From Dyadobacter sp. CY356 (GTDB taxonomy: Bacteria; Bacteroidota; Bacteroidia; Cytophagales; Spirosomataceae), in assembly GCF_021440195.1 (NCBI RefSeq), contig NZ_JAJTSZ010000007.1, positions 186,001 through 250,000 of the forward strand: a stretch of DNA of 64,000 bases, given 5' to 3'. Both the position numbers and the translations under genes were made by a program. Positions 29,310 through 37,495 of the stretch are shown here, piece after piece. Position 1 is the stretch's first letter. Each line of letters starts with the position of its first letter. The notes below the pieces were generated by a model. That model saw only the letters and a program-made list of their open reading frames with translations. It ran no database searches and had not been told where the DNA came from.

Positions 29310-29858
29310 ATGAAATATCAGATAACAATGGAAATTATCAAAATTGAGTTGGTTAAGATTACCCCTTCCGATCTGGAAGAATTACAAAAACTGGGCAAAC
29401 AAACTTTTCTGGAAACTTTTGCTCCGTTCAATAGTGAAGAAGATATACAGCATTACCTGCAAACCGGTTTTACGGATATGAAACTTCTTGAAGAAATTGC
29501 CAATCCCGGCTCAGCTTTTTATTTTGCAAAACTGAACAATTCACCAATTGGTTATCTCAAACTCAATTTCGGAAATGCACAAACGGAATTAAAGGATAGT
29601 GAAGCGCTGGAAATAGAAAGAATTTACGTTTTGAAAGAATTTCAGGGCCAAAAAGCCGGACAATTTCTGTTTACAGAAGCACTGAAAATTGCCAGAAATC
29701 ATGGCTTGAAATACATATGGCTTGGCGTTTGGGAGAAAAATGAGAAGGCTATTAAGTTTTATGAAAAAAATGGATTTGTAGCGTTTGATAAACACAGTTT
29801 TGTACTTGGCTCGGACATACAAACGGATGTGATGATGAAACTGTCCCTTATCAATTAA
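29310..29858 (+). CDS. GNAT-family N-acetyltransferase
   Basis: A 182-residue acetyl-CoA-dependent acyltransferase. The acetyl-CoA loop is in YVLKEFQGQKAGQFLF, and the C-terminal NEKAIKFYEKNGF motif is the classic GNAT motif B with its Tyr. The first ATG is at 29310; a second at 29328 (MEIIKIELVK) is closer to the usual start of the family. It is followed after 10 bp by another GNAT gene. Substrate (small molecule or protein N-terminus) cannot be inferred. Confidence 0.87.
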   Translation: MKYQITMEIIKIELVKITPSDLEELQKLGKQTFLETFAPFNSEEDIQHYLQTGFTDMKLLEEIANPGSAFYFAKLNNSPIGYLKLNFGNAQTELKDSEALEIERIYVLKEFQGQKAGQFLFTEALKIARNHGLKYIWLGVWEKNEKAIKFYEKNGFVAFDKHSFVLGSDIQTDVMMKLSLIN

Positions 29859-29868
29859 CAAGTAAACA

Positions 29869-30333
29869 ATGATTTTCAGAGAAGCAAAAACGGCTGACAT
29901 TCCCCAGATCCAGATCGTCAGGCTTGCTGTGAAAGAAAATGTTTTGTCTGATGCCAGCCTTGTTACAGATCAGGATTGCGTGGAATATTTAACGGTAAGA
30001 GGCAAAGGTTGGGTTCGTGAAATTGATAATCAAATCGTCGGGTTTGCCATTGCTGATTTACAGGATAACAATATCTGGGCCCTTTTTTTGATACCCGAGT
30101 TTGAAAAGCAAGGCATCGGGAGACAGCTTCACAAAACCATGCTCGACTGGTATTTTTCTAAAAAAACAGACCCTGTCTGGCTCAGTACATCGCCCGGAAC
30201 GAGGGCTGATCAATTTTACCGGAAATGTGGCTGGACTGAAACCGGAAAATACGGAACAAGCCAAATACGATTTGAGATGACTGTTGAGAAATGGTTAAGT
30301 GCTAATACATTACCTTCGGTTTCCAATCACTAA
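29869..30333 (+). CDS. GNAT-family N-acetyltransferase
   Basis: A 154-residue GNAT protein with the acetyl-CoA loop IPEFEKQGIGRQLHKTML and the C-terminal DQFYRKCGWTETGKYG segment. It lies 10 bp after another GNAT gene in the same operon but is not a close copy of it, so this is a pair of different enzymes rather than a recent duplication. Substrate unknown. Confidence 0.87.
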   Translation: MIFREAKTADIPQIQIVRLAVKENVLSDASLVTDQDCVEYLTVRGKGWVREIDNQIVGFAIADLQDNNIWALFLIPEFEKQGIGRQLHKTMLDWYFSKKTDPVWLSTSPGTRADQFYRKCGWTETGKYGTSQIRFEMTVEKWLSANTLPSVSNH

Positions 30334-30338
30334 AAAAT

Positions 30339-30368
30339 TTGTTGTTGGATAAAAACTTTCTAACTTTA
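30339..30368 (+). promoter_or_regulatory. Promoter of the VapBC-like operon
   Basis: TTG at 30339-30341, 19 bp, then TAACTTTA at 30361-30368. The start codon follows four bases later, so the transcript is probably leaderless or nearly so. Confidence 0.5.
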
Positions 30369-30372
30369 CTTT

Positions 30373-30600
30373 ATGCAAATACAGGTAGATATAGGCTTCG
30401 AACAACTGGTAAAAATAGCCAAAAGGCTTCCTGAAAATCAATGGACGAAGTTGAAAGAAGAAGTAGAAAAGGACAATATTAATTTTAAAGATTCTTCTGA
30501 CCTGGAATCTTTAATACTATCCGCTCCTACCTTTGACGAAGGTCAGCTGAATCGTATTGAAAAAACAAGAAAAGCTATTAATCAATGGCGGAAAAAATAG
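30373..30600 (+). CDS. VapB-like antitoxin
   Basis: A 75-residue charged protein directly upstream of a VapC-type toxin and overlapping it by 16 bp. The N-terminal QIQVDIGFEQLVKIAKRLPE segment and Lys/Glu-rich helix resemble the small antitoxins paired with PIN toxins in Bacteroidota. The C-terminal APTFDEGQLNRIEKTRKAIN is the probable toxin-binding tail. No standard AbrB or ribbon-helix-helix signature is clear, so the antitoxin role rests on context. Confidence 0.75.
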   Translation: MQIQVDIGFEQLVKIAKRLPENQWTKLKEEVEKDNINFKDSSDLESLILSAPTFDEGQLNRIEKTRKAINQWRKK

Positions 30601-30974
30601 TTCTTGTTGACACGTCCATTTTAATTGACCTTTTTCGAAAAACGGATAAAAACAATTCAAAACTTCTTGCATTATTAAGGCAAGGATATTCATTTAAGAT
30701 TTCTGCAATAACTGAATATGAGATTTATTCTGGCGCTACTACAAATCAGCTCGATTATTGGAATAACTTGTTACAAAAAATTCAAGTTTTGCCATTTGAT
30801 CAGGCCGTAGTAAAAACGGCTGTGGAAATTAATCAAACTCTCAAACAGAAGAGAAAGCAGATCGACATTGCGGATTTATTCATCGCAGCCACTGCTATCC
30901 GCAATAATCTGCCCTTTGCAACTTTAAACAAAAAACATTTTGAAAGGATTGATGAATTAATAATCATTGAATAA
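30585..30974 (+). CDS. vapC: VapC-type PIN ribonuclease toxin
   Basis: A 129-residue PIN toxin. The four catalytic positions are present: Asp9 in LVDTSILIDLF, Glu44 in AITEYEIYSG, Asp94/Asp97 in QIDIADLFIAATA, and Asn115 in ATLNKKHF. VapC toxins are Mg-dependent endoribonucleases, commonly cutting initiator tRNA or the sarcin-ricin loop of 23S rRNA. It overlaps the antitoxin gene, so translation is coupled. Confidence 0.9.
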   Translation: MAEKIVLVDTSILIDLFRKTDKNNSKLLALLRQGYSFKISAITEYEIYSGATTNQLDYWNNLLQKIQVLPFDQAVVKTAVEINQTLKQKRKQIDIADLFIAATAIRNNLPFATLNKKHFERIDELIIIE

Positions 30975-31064
30975 TTTTTAGTAAAACATTAACTCCAATC
31001 TCAATTCTTTACCATAAATTAGGTATCAAAAGCAAGCTCCCAATACTTACCCGACCTGATTTAT

Positions 31065-31625
31065 ATGAGCCCGGTTTTTACTGTAATTTACCTTATATGG
31101 TTTTTGTCTGAAACATTATTGAACCGGCTACTACGTTCAAAAAGTACAGACAAACAAAATGCGGATAAAAATTCATTGCTCATTATTTGGGTTACTGTGA
31201 TTGCAGCGATCTTTCTGGCTGTTTATATTTCCATTAATTACTATTTCCCTATCTATCCTGATCAAATGATTCGTTATATCGGTTTAGGAATTATTCTCCT
31301 GGGAATTGTTTTGAGAATCGCGGCTGTTTTATCGCTGGGCAAGTTTTTTACAGTAGACGTAACCATCCGGGAAGATCATAAATTAAAAAAAGACGGAGTT
31401 TATAAATATCTCCGTCATCCGTCCTACTTCGCTTCTCTTCTTTCTTTTATCGGCTTCGGGCTTTCCATTAACAGCTGGCCAGGATTGATTTTAATTGTGA
31501 TAGCCGTAATGGCGGTTTTTATTTTCCGTATCAAAATTGAAGAGAAAATATTGATCGGCCAGTTTGGGGATGAGTATCTTGATTATAAGAAAAACACAAA
31601 GGGGATTATTCCTTTTATTTATTAA
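31065..31625 (+). CDS. Isoprenylcysteine carboxyl methyltransferase (ICMT) family membrane protein
   Basis: A 186-residue protein with four or five transmembrane helices. It has the ICMT/NnrU-like C-terminal signature: a RHPSYFASLLSFIGFG segment, then EEKILIGQFGDEYLDYKK. In this family the Arg-His-Pro and Glu-rich motifs bind SAM and the substrate at the membrane. Bacteria lack prenylated CAAX proteins, so the substrate is probably a lipid or small molecule. It follows the VapC gene by 90 bp. Confidence 0.85.
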   Translation: MSPVFTVIYLIWFLSETLLNRLLRSKSTDKQNADKNSLLIIWVTVIAAIFLAVYISINYYFPIYPDQMIRYIGLGIILLGIVLRIAAVLSLGKFFTVDVTIREDHKLKKDGVYKYLRHPSYFASLLSFIGFGLSINSWPGLILIVIAVMAVFIFRIKIEEKILIGQFGDEYLDYKKNTKGIIPFIY

Positions 31626-31670
31626 CACTTACATATCTGCGCTTTCTATTTAGCCATAAATCAGCACATT

Positions 31671-32459
31671 ATGAATCCTAAAAAACTGGTTAGACTTAGT
31701 AATATCATTGGTACCATTGCTATTACACTTCTGATTTACTGGGTCTTTATTTTTATTTCTTATCAGGTTTTTGGACTAAAACTCTTTCGGGAGAAAATAA
31801 CTGAAACATTCTTCACCAGTATTGTCGGGATTCTGGCTTTAATGTTTGGAGCGTTGATCACCAACGTAATGTTCAACCTTACAAGAATTGCCGAAAAACA
31901 TAATCTTGATGATGTCAATCCTGCAAGCACAGTATCACAAAAACTTCGCTGGATTTTAATACTCAGCTTTCCAATCGTTCTGGGACTATTGTTTCTGGGG
32001 GATTATTTAACTTCTGAAAATAAGGAAAAGCTCTTGATACAATCTGCACAGTCGATTATTAACGATAACTCAAAAAAAGCTGATATTTTGGTTAACTATT
32101 CATTTGATAAAAAATGGATTACTGAAACCGGGCACATACTGGATCTGTTATCAAAAACCGACAAAAATTTTCCAGTTATAACGGTCATCGTTCCCGATTC
32201 AGTTGATAATTCAAGAGTTTTATTAGGTTTTAGAACTTTCCAAATGGTCAATGATACATTGCCCCCATCCAGAATGACCTACATTCAGGCGACGACCAAA
32301 GACGAACGGGAATATCTTTACAAGGTTTTTGACGAAGGCAGCAAAGACATAAAGTTTTCGTCCGAAAACGGTCAGTATCAACTTTACTACCCGTATTTCA
32401 GCAACAATAAGAAAATTGTAATTCATTTTTCAGACTATCAGCGATATGGAATAAAATAG
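31671..32459 (+). CDS. Unknown membrane protein with C-terminal soluble domain
   Basis: A 262-residue protein with three predicted transmembrane helices: residues 12-32, 50-68 and about 92-110. A 150-residue soluble C-terminal domain follows, containing FPVITVIVPDSVDNSRVLLG and ending in a beta-rich YQLYYPYFSNNKKIVIHF. I recognise no domain. It lies 45 bp downstream of the ICMT-like gene and may be cotranscribed; its 3' end is 14 bp from the convergent phosphatase gene. Confidence 0.65.
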   Translation: MNPKKLVRLSNIIGTIAITLLIYWVFIFISYQVFGLKLFREKITETFFTSIVGILALMFGALITNVMFNLTRIAEKHNLDDVNPASTVSQKLRWILILSFPIVLGLLFLGDYLTSENKEKLLIQSAQSIINDNSKKADILVNYSFDKKWITETGHILDLLSKTDKNFPVITVIVPDSVDNSRVLLGFRTFQMVNDTLPPSRMTYIQATTKDEREYLYKVFDEGSKDIKFSSENGQYQLYYPYFSNNKKIVIHFSDYQRYGIK

Positions 32460-32473
32460 TCCGGAAAACATAT

Positions 32474-34252
32474 CTATTTCACAATCTTAAATTCATCTTT
32501 AACATTTCCGGCCGGATCAAAACATTTGTAAATCAGCGTATTTCCCTTCATTGAAATATGCTGATAAAGCGGTCCGTCCTTATACCTTACAACCGCGTAA
32601 TCTTCCGCCAGCCATTCTTCCTGTTTGCCGGGAATACTGATTGACATGGTGTAAATGGTTCCTTCTGCCGGGGTTTTCATTTCCTTCCCGTCATTCATCG
32701 GTTTTGTTCTGAGATAGTAATGCATGTGGCCGTTCATGACCATATCCACATGATATTTATCAAATAATGTCCCCCACTCTTTTCGGATTTCGTCATAGGG
32801 TTCAACAAAATTATATGGTGGAAAATGGAAGAAAACGAACTTCCATTTCGATTTTGAAGATTTCAGTTTTTCTTCAACCCAGGCACTTTGATCCGGCACA
32901 GAAAGCGTGGCATCGATCATCAAAAACAAAGCATCCTGATAATTAAAGGCATAAGTCATTTCTTTTGGCAAACCTTTCGGACCGTTTTCAGGTAAGCTGA
33001 ACATTTCCTGATACATACCAGCGCCTAATCCATCCTGGCTATCGTGATTACCAGGAACGGGCATTAACGGTTTGCTTTGAAAAACGCCTCCTGAATACTG
33101 CCATAATTCGTCCCATTCATCACGATTCAAACCTGTGCTGACAAGATCTCCTGCGATATCAAAAAAGGAAATTTCCGGATGAGCTTTTAAAGCCTTCTGA
33201 GCCATATCTCCCCAGATGGGCGACTTGTGCGTATCGCCAAACCAGATAAATGAAAAGCCATCATTTGTCGCAGTTTCAGTATTAAAATTTGCCGGAACCG
33301 ACCATTTTTCAGTTTTTGAACCGACGATGTATTGATATTCTGTTCCCGGTTTCAAGCCTCTGAGTTTCGCTGTAAAACGGTTCACATAACGGTCATTTTG
33401 CAGCAATCTGTCCTCCATTTTGAATTCGGACGCGGTAGAGATTAAAGTGTCAGCTGAGTTATTTTTCCAATATTTTACGGCTCCATTTTTGACTTCCATA
33501 TTGGTTCTCCATTGAATATTCACAGATGTTTTAGGGTCATCACTCCATGTCAGCATAATCTGGTCAGGATTTGTAGAAGATGGAAATAACGTTTTCCTGA
33601 ATGCTCCTACAAGATGCGCTTCCCTCGCTCTTCCGCGAACGGTTGTAAAAAGTTGTTGACCCACCAAAGACTCAGGCACTTCGGTTAAAATTAACCCATC
33701 CCAGTCATGATAAGTAAAGGCTCCTTTTTTCATGGTCATCAACGGAAACTCTGAAGGTATTACATTGGTAATCTTTAATTCGTCATCCTTTTTCTGCGGA
33801 CCTACACTTATAAAATAGACTGGTCGGTTTTTATCAAAACCATTAATGCCCAATTCAATTTTTCCAGGATCAAAGTTTTTCTGCCAGACTTCGTATGTAT
33901 AATTCTCATTTTTCACAATCATTCCTGTTTTCTTAAATCCACTTTCCTCAATCCAGAACGGAATGACTTTCTGAGCAGAATCTCTCATCAATGAAACGGT
34001 TACCGGAACGTTTACTTCAAAATTCCAGAACTTTGTTGCAAGCGTATGAAGCTCGTCCTTTGTCAGAAAAGTCATGATGTATTTTTCCGAAATCGTGTCC
34101 AGCTGGGCGGGTTTCAGATTTTTGTAAAGTCTGGTAACAACTTCATCCATCACCATTTTTACGGAACCTGAATTATTAACTTTTTCATTTTTGCATGACA
34201 AAAAAGAGAAAGTAAGAAAAAGAAGATTTTTAAGAACAGGAGGAAATTTCAT
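32474..34252 (-). CDS. Purple-acid-phosphatase-like metallophosphoesterase, lipoprotein
   Basis: With the ATG at 34252 the protein has 592 residues and begins with a lipoprotein signal (MKFPPVLKNLLFLTFSFLSC), placing it in the outer or inner membrane facing outward. A fibronectin-like N-terminal domain (IMLTWSDDPKTSVNIQWRT) precedes a calcineurin-type phosphoesterase. That domain has all metal motifs in order: FGDTHKS, DIAGDLV, PGNHDSQDG, FFHFPPYN and MNGHMHYYL. The frame is open to 34282, but those ten residues precede the signal. It probably hydrolyses phosphate esters outside the cytoplasm; substrate unknown. It is the last gene of the minus-strand block but has its own upstream terminator. 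Confidence 0.9.
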   Translation of the reverse strand: MKFPPVLKNLLFLTFSFLSCKNEKVNNSGSVKMVMDEVVTRLYKNLKPAQLDTISEKYIMTFLTKDELHTLATKFWNFEVNVPVTVSLMRDSAQKVIPFWIEESGFKKTGMIVKNENYTYEVWQKNFDPGKIELGINGFDKNRPVYFISVGPQKKDDELKITNVIPSEFPLMTMKKGAFTYHDWDGLILTEVPESLVGQQLFTTVRGRAREAHLVGAFRKTLFPSSTNPDQIMLTWSDDPKTSVNIQWRTNMEVKNGAVKYWKNNSADTLISTASEFKMEDRLLQNDRYVNRFTAKLRGLKPGTEYQYIVGSKTEKWSVPANFNTETATNDGFSFIWFGDTHKSPIWGDMAQKALKAHPEISFFDIAGDLVSTGLNRDEWDELWQYSGGVFQSKPLMPVPGNHDSQDGLGAGMYQEMFSLPENGPKGLPKEMTYAFNYQDALFLMIDATLSVPDQSAWVEEKLKSSKSKWKFVFFHFPPYNFVEPYDEIRKEWGTLFDKYHVDMVMNGHMHYYLRTKPMNDGKEMKTPAEGTIYTMSISIPGKQEEWLAEDYAVVRYKDGPLYQHISMKGNTLIYKCFDPAGNVKDEFKIVK

Positions 34253-34285
34253 AACGAAACCCAGGTTTAGTTTTATTATCAAAAA

Positions 34286-34317
34286 AGTAACAGCAACGGT
34301 TAAGCGATGCTGTTACT
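34286..34317 (-). terminator. Terminator after the PhoPQ-related gene
   Basis: Perfect 10-bp arms AGTAACAGCA / TGCTGTTACT; on the minus strand the hairpin is followed by a six-T run. It separates the PqaA-like gene from the phosphatase gene. Confidence 0.8.
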
Positions 34318-34336
34318 CCAATATCACTTGCAAAAT

Positions 34337-35698
34337 TTACAACACTGCTTTGTCATTTGTGAGGAAAACCCGCGTGCTTTCTGTGTAGGTACCGCCGTGA
34401 GAATCCTTATATTTTAAATCAACATAAAAGGCACGGAAGCCACTTGCGGGAAATGCCTGATTCACATTAATTTTCGATTTATTTTTGATACCCAGACTTT
34501 TACTCGTCCATTTATCATCCCGGATATCCTGGTCTTTTGAATCTGCTGACCACAGAATTACATCAACCAACGGATCGGCCGAGGCTTTTACAGCAAGGTT
34601 CACCCCTTTTTTATCCGCAGTTTCTTTCCATTCACAAACCGGATATGGGCTTCTTGTCATCGTATTTCCAAAAAATGCGCTTAAAGCTTCCATGGCTTGT
34701 TTTCCGCCACCAAGATTGTGACCGACATTCGGTACATAGTGCAGCATGTTATTTCCAGGAATATCTTTCAGATAATTTTTGATATTATCCACCACCCAAT
34801 ATTCATCATTTGTGCCCATGATGATCAGTTTCGGCATGGTCAGTTTGGCACGATAGGAATACGGATCGATCATGGTTGTGATGGCTGCTCCATCCGGTGT
34901 TTTACTGTTTTGCGGAATACCAAGTTTTACATAATCCTCAATCTGGATGCTATAATCTCCCCAGGACTTGATCTGATAATCAAGGCTCACAGGCATATTT
35001 AAAATGTCAATAACCATTGGCGCAATGGCTGCAACGCGTTTATCATTTGCGCCGGTAAGCCAGGTTGTCCAGCCACGTTTAGACGCTCCCGAAACCACAA
35101 ACCGGTTCACCTCATGATTCAGCTTTTGTTTTGAAAATTCCTGAATTACATCCATTGCACGCACGGCACTTTTCACCATTGGAAAAAGTAAAGGCCAGCT
35201 ATAATCCTTATCCTTTTTGAAATTGTGCAGCGTGTAAGAAATCAACGCATCCTCCGTCAGATCTCCGAAAAACGGCTGGTTTGGTGTTTGTTTTAATAAA
35301 GTTACAATTGCATTATTTGCTTTTGCAACACCACCCAGTGATACCAGCAGATCATCATCCTTTTTATTACTCCAATTTGGAAGGTCGTCTTTGTTTGATC
35401 CACCGGTAATAAATAATAATGCGCCGTCAAATTTATTGTTCTTTGGCACCATGACCGTCATTTGATGCGTCCAGGTAAATTCACGCCACTTTTGAGACGT
35501 TAAAAGTATGCTGTAAAAAGTAACATCGTTCTGTGTATAAGTATCTTTCAATTCCCATTTTAACGATTTATCACCATTGTCAAGATAACTTTGCAACGCA
35601 GTTTCGGGTGTGACCGGTTTTTGTGCAAATACAGCGCAGCTAAAAATCAATTGGATAAAAAGTATTTTCACGGCTAGTTCAAATCTATTCTTTTTCAT
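34337..35698 (-). CDS. PhoPQ-activated pathogenicity-related (PqaA-type) alpha/beta hydrolase
   Basis: A 453-residue exported protein with an N-terminal signal peptide (cleavage near AVFAQ). The conserved core of PF10142 is present: VSGASKRGWTTWL carries the nucleophile Ser, and LIIMGTNDEYWV and YVPNVGHNLGGG carry the likely acid and His. The name comes from a Salmonella homologue; no biochemical function is established for the family. It lies after susD1 but behind a hairpin, so it may have its own promoter. It could process the ligand of the adjacent SusCD system; this is inference. Confidence 0.9.
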   Translation of the reverse strand: MKKNRFELAVKILFIQLIFSCAVFAQKPVTPETALQSYLDNGDKSLKWELKDTYTQNDVTFYSILLTSQKWREFTWTHQMTVMVPKNNKFDGALLFITGGSNKDDLPNWSNKKDDDLLVSLGGVAKANNAIVTLLKQTPNQPFFGDLTEDALISYTLHNFKKDKDYSWPLLFPMVKSAVRAMDVIQEFSKQKLNHEVNRFVVSGASKRGWTTWLTGANDKRVAAIAPMVIDILNMPVSLDYQIKSWGDYSIQIEDYVKLGIPQNSKTPDGAAITTMIDPYSYRAKLTMPKLIIMGTNDEYWVVDNIKNYLKDIPGNNMLHYVPNVGHNLGGGKQAMEALSAFFGNTMTRSPYPVCEWKETADKKGVNLAVKASADPLVDVILWSADSKDQDIRDDKWTSKSLGIKNKSKINVNQAFPASGFRAFYVDLKYKDSHGGTYTESTRVFLTNDKAVL

Positions 35699-35743
35699 TG
35701 TGCAGAGGTTTTGTTTATTGAATTATTTTTATTGAAACACTAA

Positions 35744-35768
35744 TGAGGGCAGTCCGCCACTGCCCTCA
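35744..35768 (-). terminator. Terminator after the susC1-susD1 unit
   Basis: Perfect 10-bp arms TGAGGGCAGT / ACTGCCCTCA with a 5-nt loop. The T-run on the minus strand is weak (TTAGTGTTT), so termination may be incomplete. It lies 3 bp past the stop of the possible barrel remnant. Confidence 0.65.
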
Positions 35769-35771
35769 ATT

Positions 35772-35831
35772 CTATTCGCCAAAGGATATACTCAGATTAA
35801 AACCATATCGTACTATTCCTTTGTAATTATT
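35772..35831 (-). pseudogene. Possible 3' remnant of an outer-membrane barrel gene
   Basis: Between the susD1 stop and the terminator, the minus strand reads YKGIVRYGFNLSISFGE followed by TAG. This alternating, aromatic-ended string looks like the last strand of an outer-membrane beta barrel. It is not in frame with susD1 and has no upstream coding region. It could be what is left of a deleted gene, or chance. Confidence 0.25.
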
Positions 35832-35832
35832 T

Positions 35833-37476
35833 CTACCAGGGTTTGCCTGCACCCTGAATTACCCACGGTTTAGACCACGCACTGTTTTTGCCATCTGCCG
35901 CAGAATAAGTAGTTGATTCCAGCTTATTGATCGCGTCATCAGCATTTGCCTTATTCAGATTTCTTTCGTCAAGCATATAATAGAATCTAACCGGAAGTAC
36001 TGTTCTTTTTCCCTGCGGACCGGTTTGAAGTACAGGATAACCCGTTCTCTTGTAATCAAACCAGGCTTCACTTGCGGCCGTCCAGCTTGCAATCCATTTT
36101 TGCTCGATGATCTGTTTTTGGGTTTTGTTATAAGCCACATTGGGCTGAGCGACATAAGCTGCATAAGAACTTGCCAGTCCCCAAGCTGTGAACGAAGCCT
36201 GAATGGCCGCTTTGTAATGTGTTTCTGCGTCACCTGCTGCCCAACCCTTTTGCGCTGCCTCAGCCAGAATAAAATGAACTTCGGCAGCTGACATTAATCT
36301 TGCTTTTAACAAATCACCTTTTGGTGCTTTGTACATCGTATTCAGCCAGGAAACATGCGGATTGTCAGCACCTTGTGCAGCTGTCGGACTCATATTATAA
36401 CTTGCTCCCGACAAAAGTGACACAGGCAGACCGACATAATTCTGATTGGTATCAATTGGAATGCCTTTCACTTTATCCGGTGATAAATAACGTTTTCCAT
36501 TTTTAATAACATCCGTATTTGCAGCAAGGGCTGGATCAACCACGAGTGGAATCTGCACCTTATTGGCCCATACTCCAAGTCGCGGATCATTTACGCCGAG
36601 CATCGCTTTTACCAAAGTATTACACATTTTTATTCTTCTGTAATTACTTTCGCTCGCATCGTCTCTTGTATTGGCTGGCCAGGAATCGGCACTGCTGTTT
36701 CCTGCAAAACCCATGGTAGCGTCATCTCCTGCAACATTCATGATTGGATATTGTGTTGCATTGCCCACAATTTTCTCAATTCCTGCTTTGGCAACTTCAG
36801 GTTTTTTGTCAGAAATGCGCATGTAATATCTCAGCGCCAGAGAATTGGCAAGTTTCCTCCATTTGGCCGGATCGCCGGCATAATATACATCCGGAGTTGC
36901 AATTGTACTGTTATATTCTGCTTTGGTTTTTGACAAAAGCGTATTCGCTTTGTCCAGATCTGCCAATATTCCGGTATAAATATCTTCCTGACTGTCGAAG
37001 GCCGGAAAGGTATTGGCCGAACCTCCCTCAGATGCTTTCAATGCAGCGGAGTAAGGCGCATTTCCCCAAAGATCCGTGATCAAACCGAAAATCATTGATT
37101 TCATGACCAGCGCGACACCTTGTTGCAGCGTGTAATTTAATTCAACAGCACGGTCATAAACATACTGGTTATTGGTAAGAATGGCATACCAGCCGCTCCA
37201 TGAATTGGTCTGTCCCCAGTCGTAATCGTTATGCTCGCCGCTCCATCCGTCTTTCTGTGTATGCTGCATGACACCACCGATTATCTGGTCATAATTCAGG
37301 CTGACAAATTGCTTTCCGGTTTCAGTTAGCACCGTAGAAAGCACAAGATTTGGATTAGCCGAGGTCGGATCCACACCGTTTGGGTTCTTGTTCACTTCCG
37401 TCAGATCTTTACAGGAAGAAGCAAGAAATACTGACACCATCAGTACGATTGATTTAATATACGTAGTCTTCATCAT
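35833..37476 (-). CDS. SusD/RagB-family outer-membrane lipoprotein (susD1)
   Basis: A 547-residue lipoprotein with lipobox SSC at residues 20-22 and a helical TPR-like SusD fold of the SusD-like_2 type. Conserved segments are QYVYDRAVELNY, PAKWRKLANSLALRYYMRI, VHFILAEAAQKGW and EQKWIASWTAASEAWFDYKRTGYP. It forms the ligand-binding lid of the adjacent SusC channel on the cell surface. It starts 18 bp after the susC1 stop. The ligand is not evident: no glycan-degrading enzyme is adjacent, and SusD-like_2 proteins also serve peptides and other nutrients. Confidence 0.95.
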   Translation of the reverse strand: MMKTTYIKSIVLMVSVFLASSCKDLTEVNKNPNGVDPTSANPNLVLSTVLTETGKQFVSLNYDQIIGGVMQHTQKDGWSGEHNDYDWGQTNSWSGWYAILTNNQYVYDRAVELNYTLQQGVALVMKSMIFGLITDLWGNAPYSAALKASEGGSANTFPAFDSQEDIYTGILADLDKANTLLSKTKAEYNSTIATPDVYYAGDPAKWRKLANSLALRYYMRISDKKPEVAKAGIEKIVGNATQYPIMNVAGDDATMGFAGNSSADSWPANTRDDASESNYRRIKMCNTLVKAMLGVNDPRLGVWANKVQIPLVVDPALAANTDVIKNGKRYLSPDKVKGIPIDTNQNYVGLPVSLLSGASYNMSPTAAQGADNPHVSWLNTMYKAPKGDLLKARLMSAAEVHFILAEAAQKGWAAGDAETHYKAAIQASFTAWGLASSYAAYVAQPNVAYNKTQKQIIEQKWIASWTAASEAWFDYKRTGYPVLQTGPQGKRTVLPVRFYYMLDERNLNKANADDAINKLESTTYSAADGKNSAWSKPWVIQGAGKPW

Positions 37477-37495
37477 GAATCAATTTGAACCGTTT

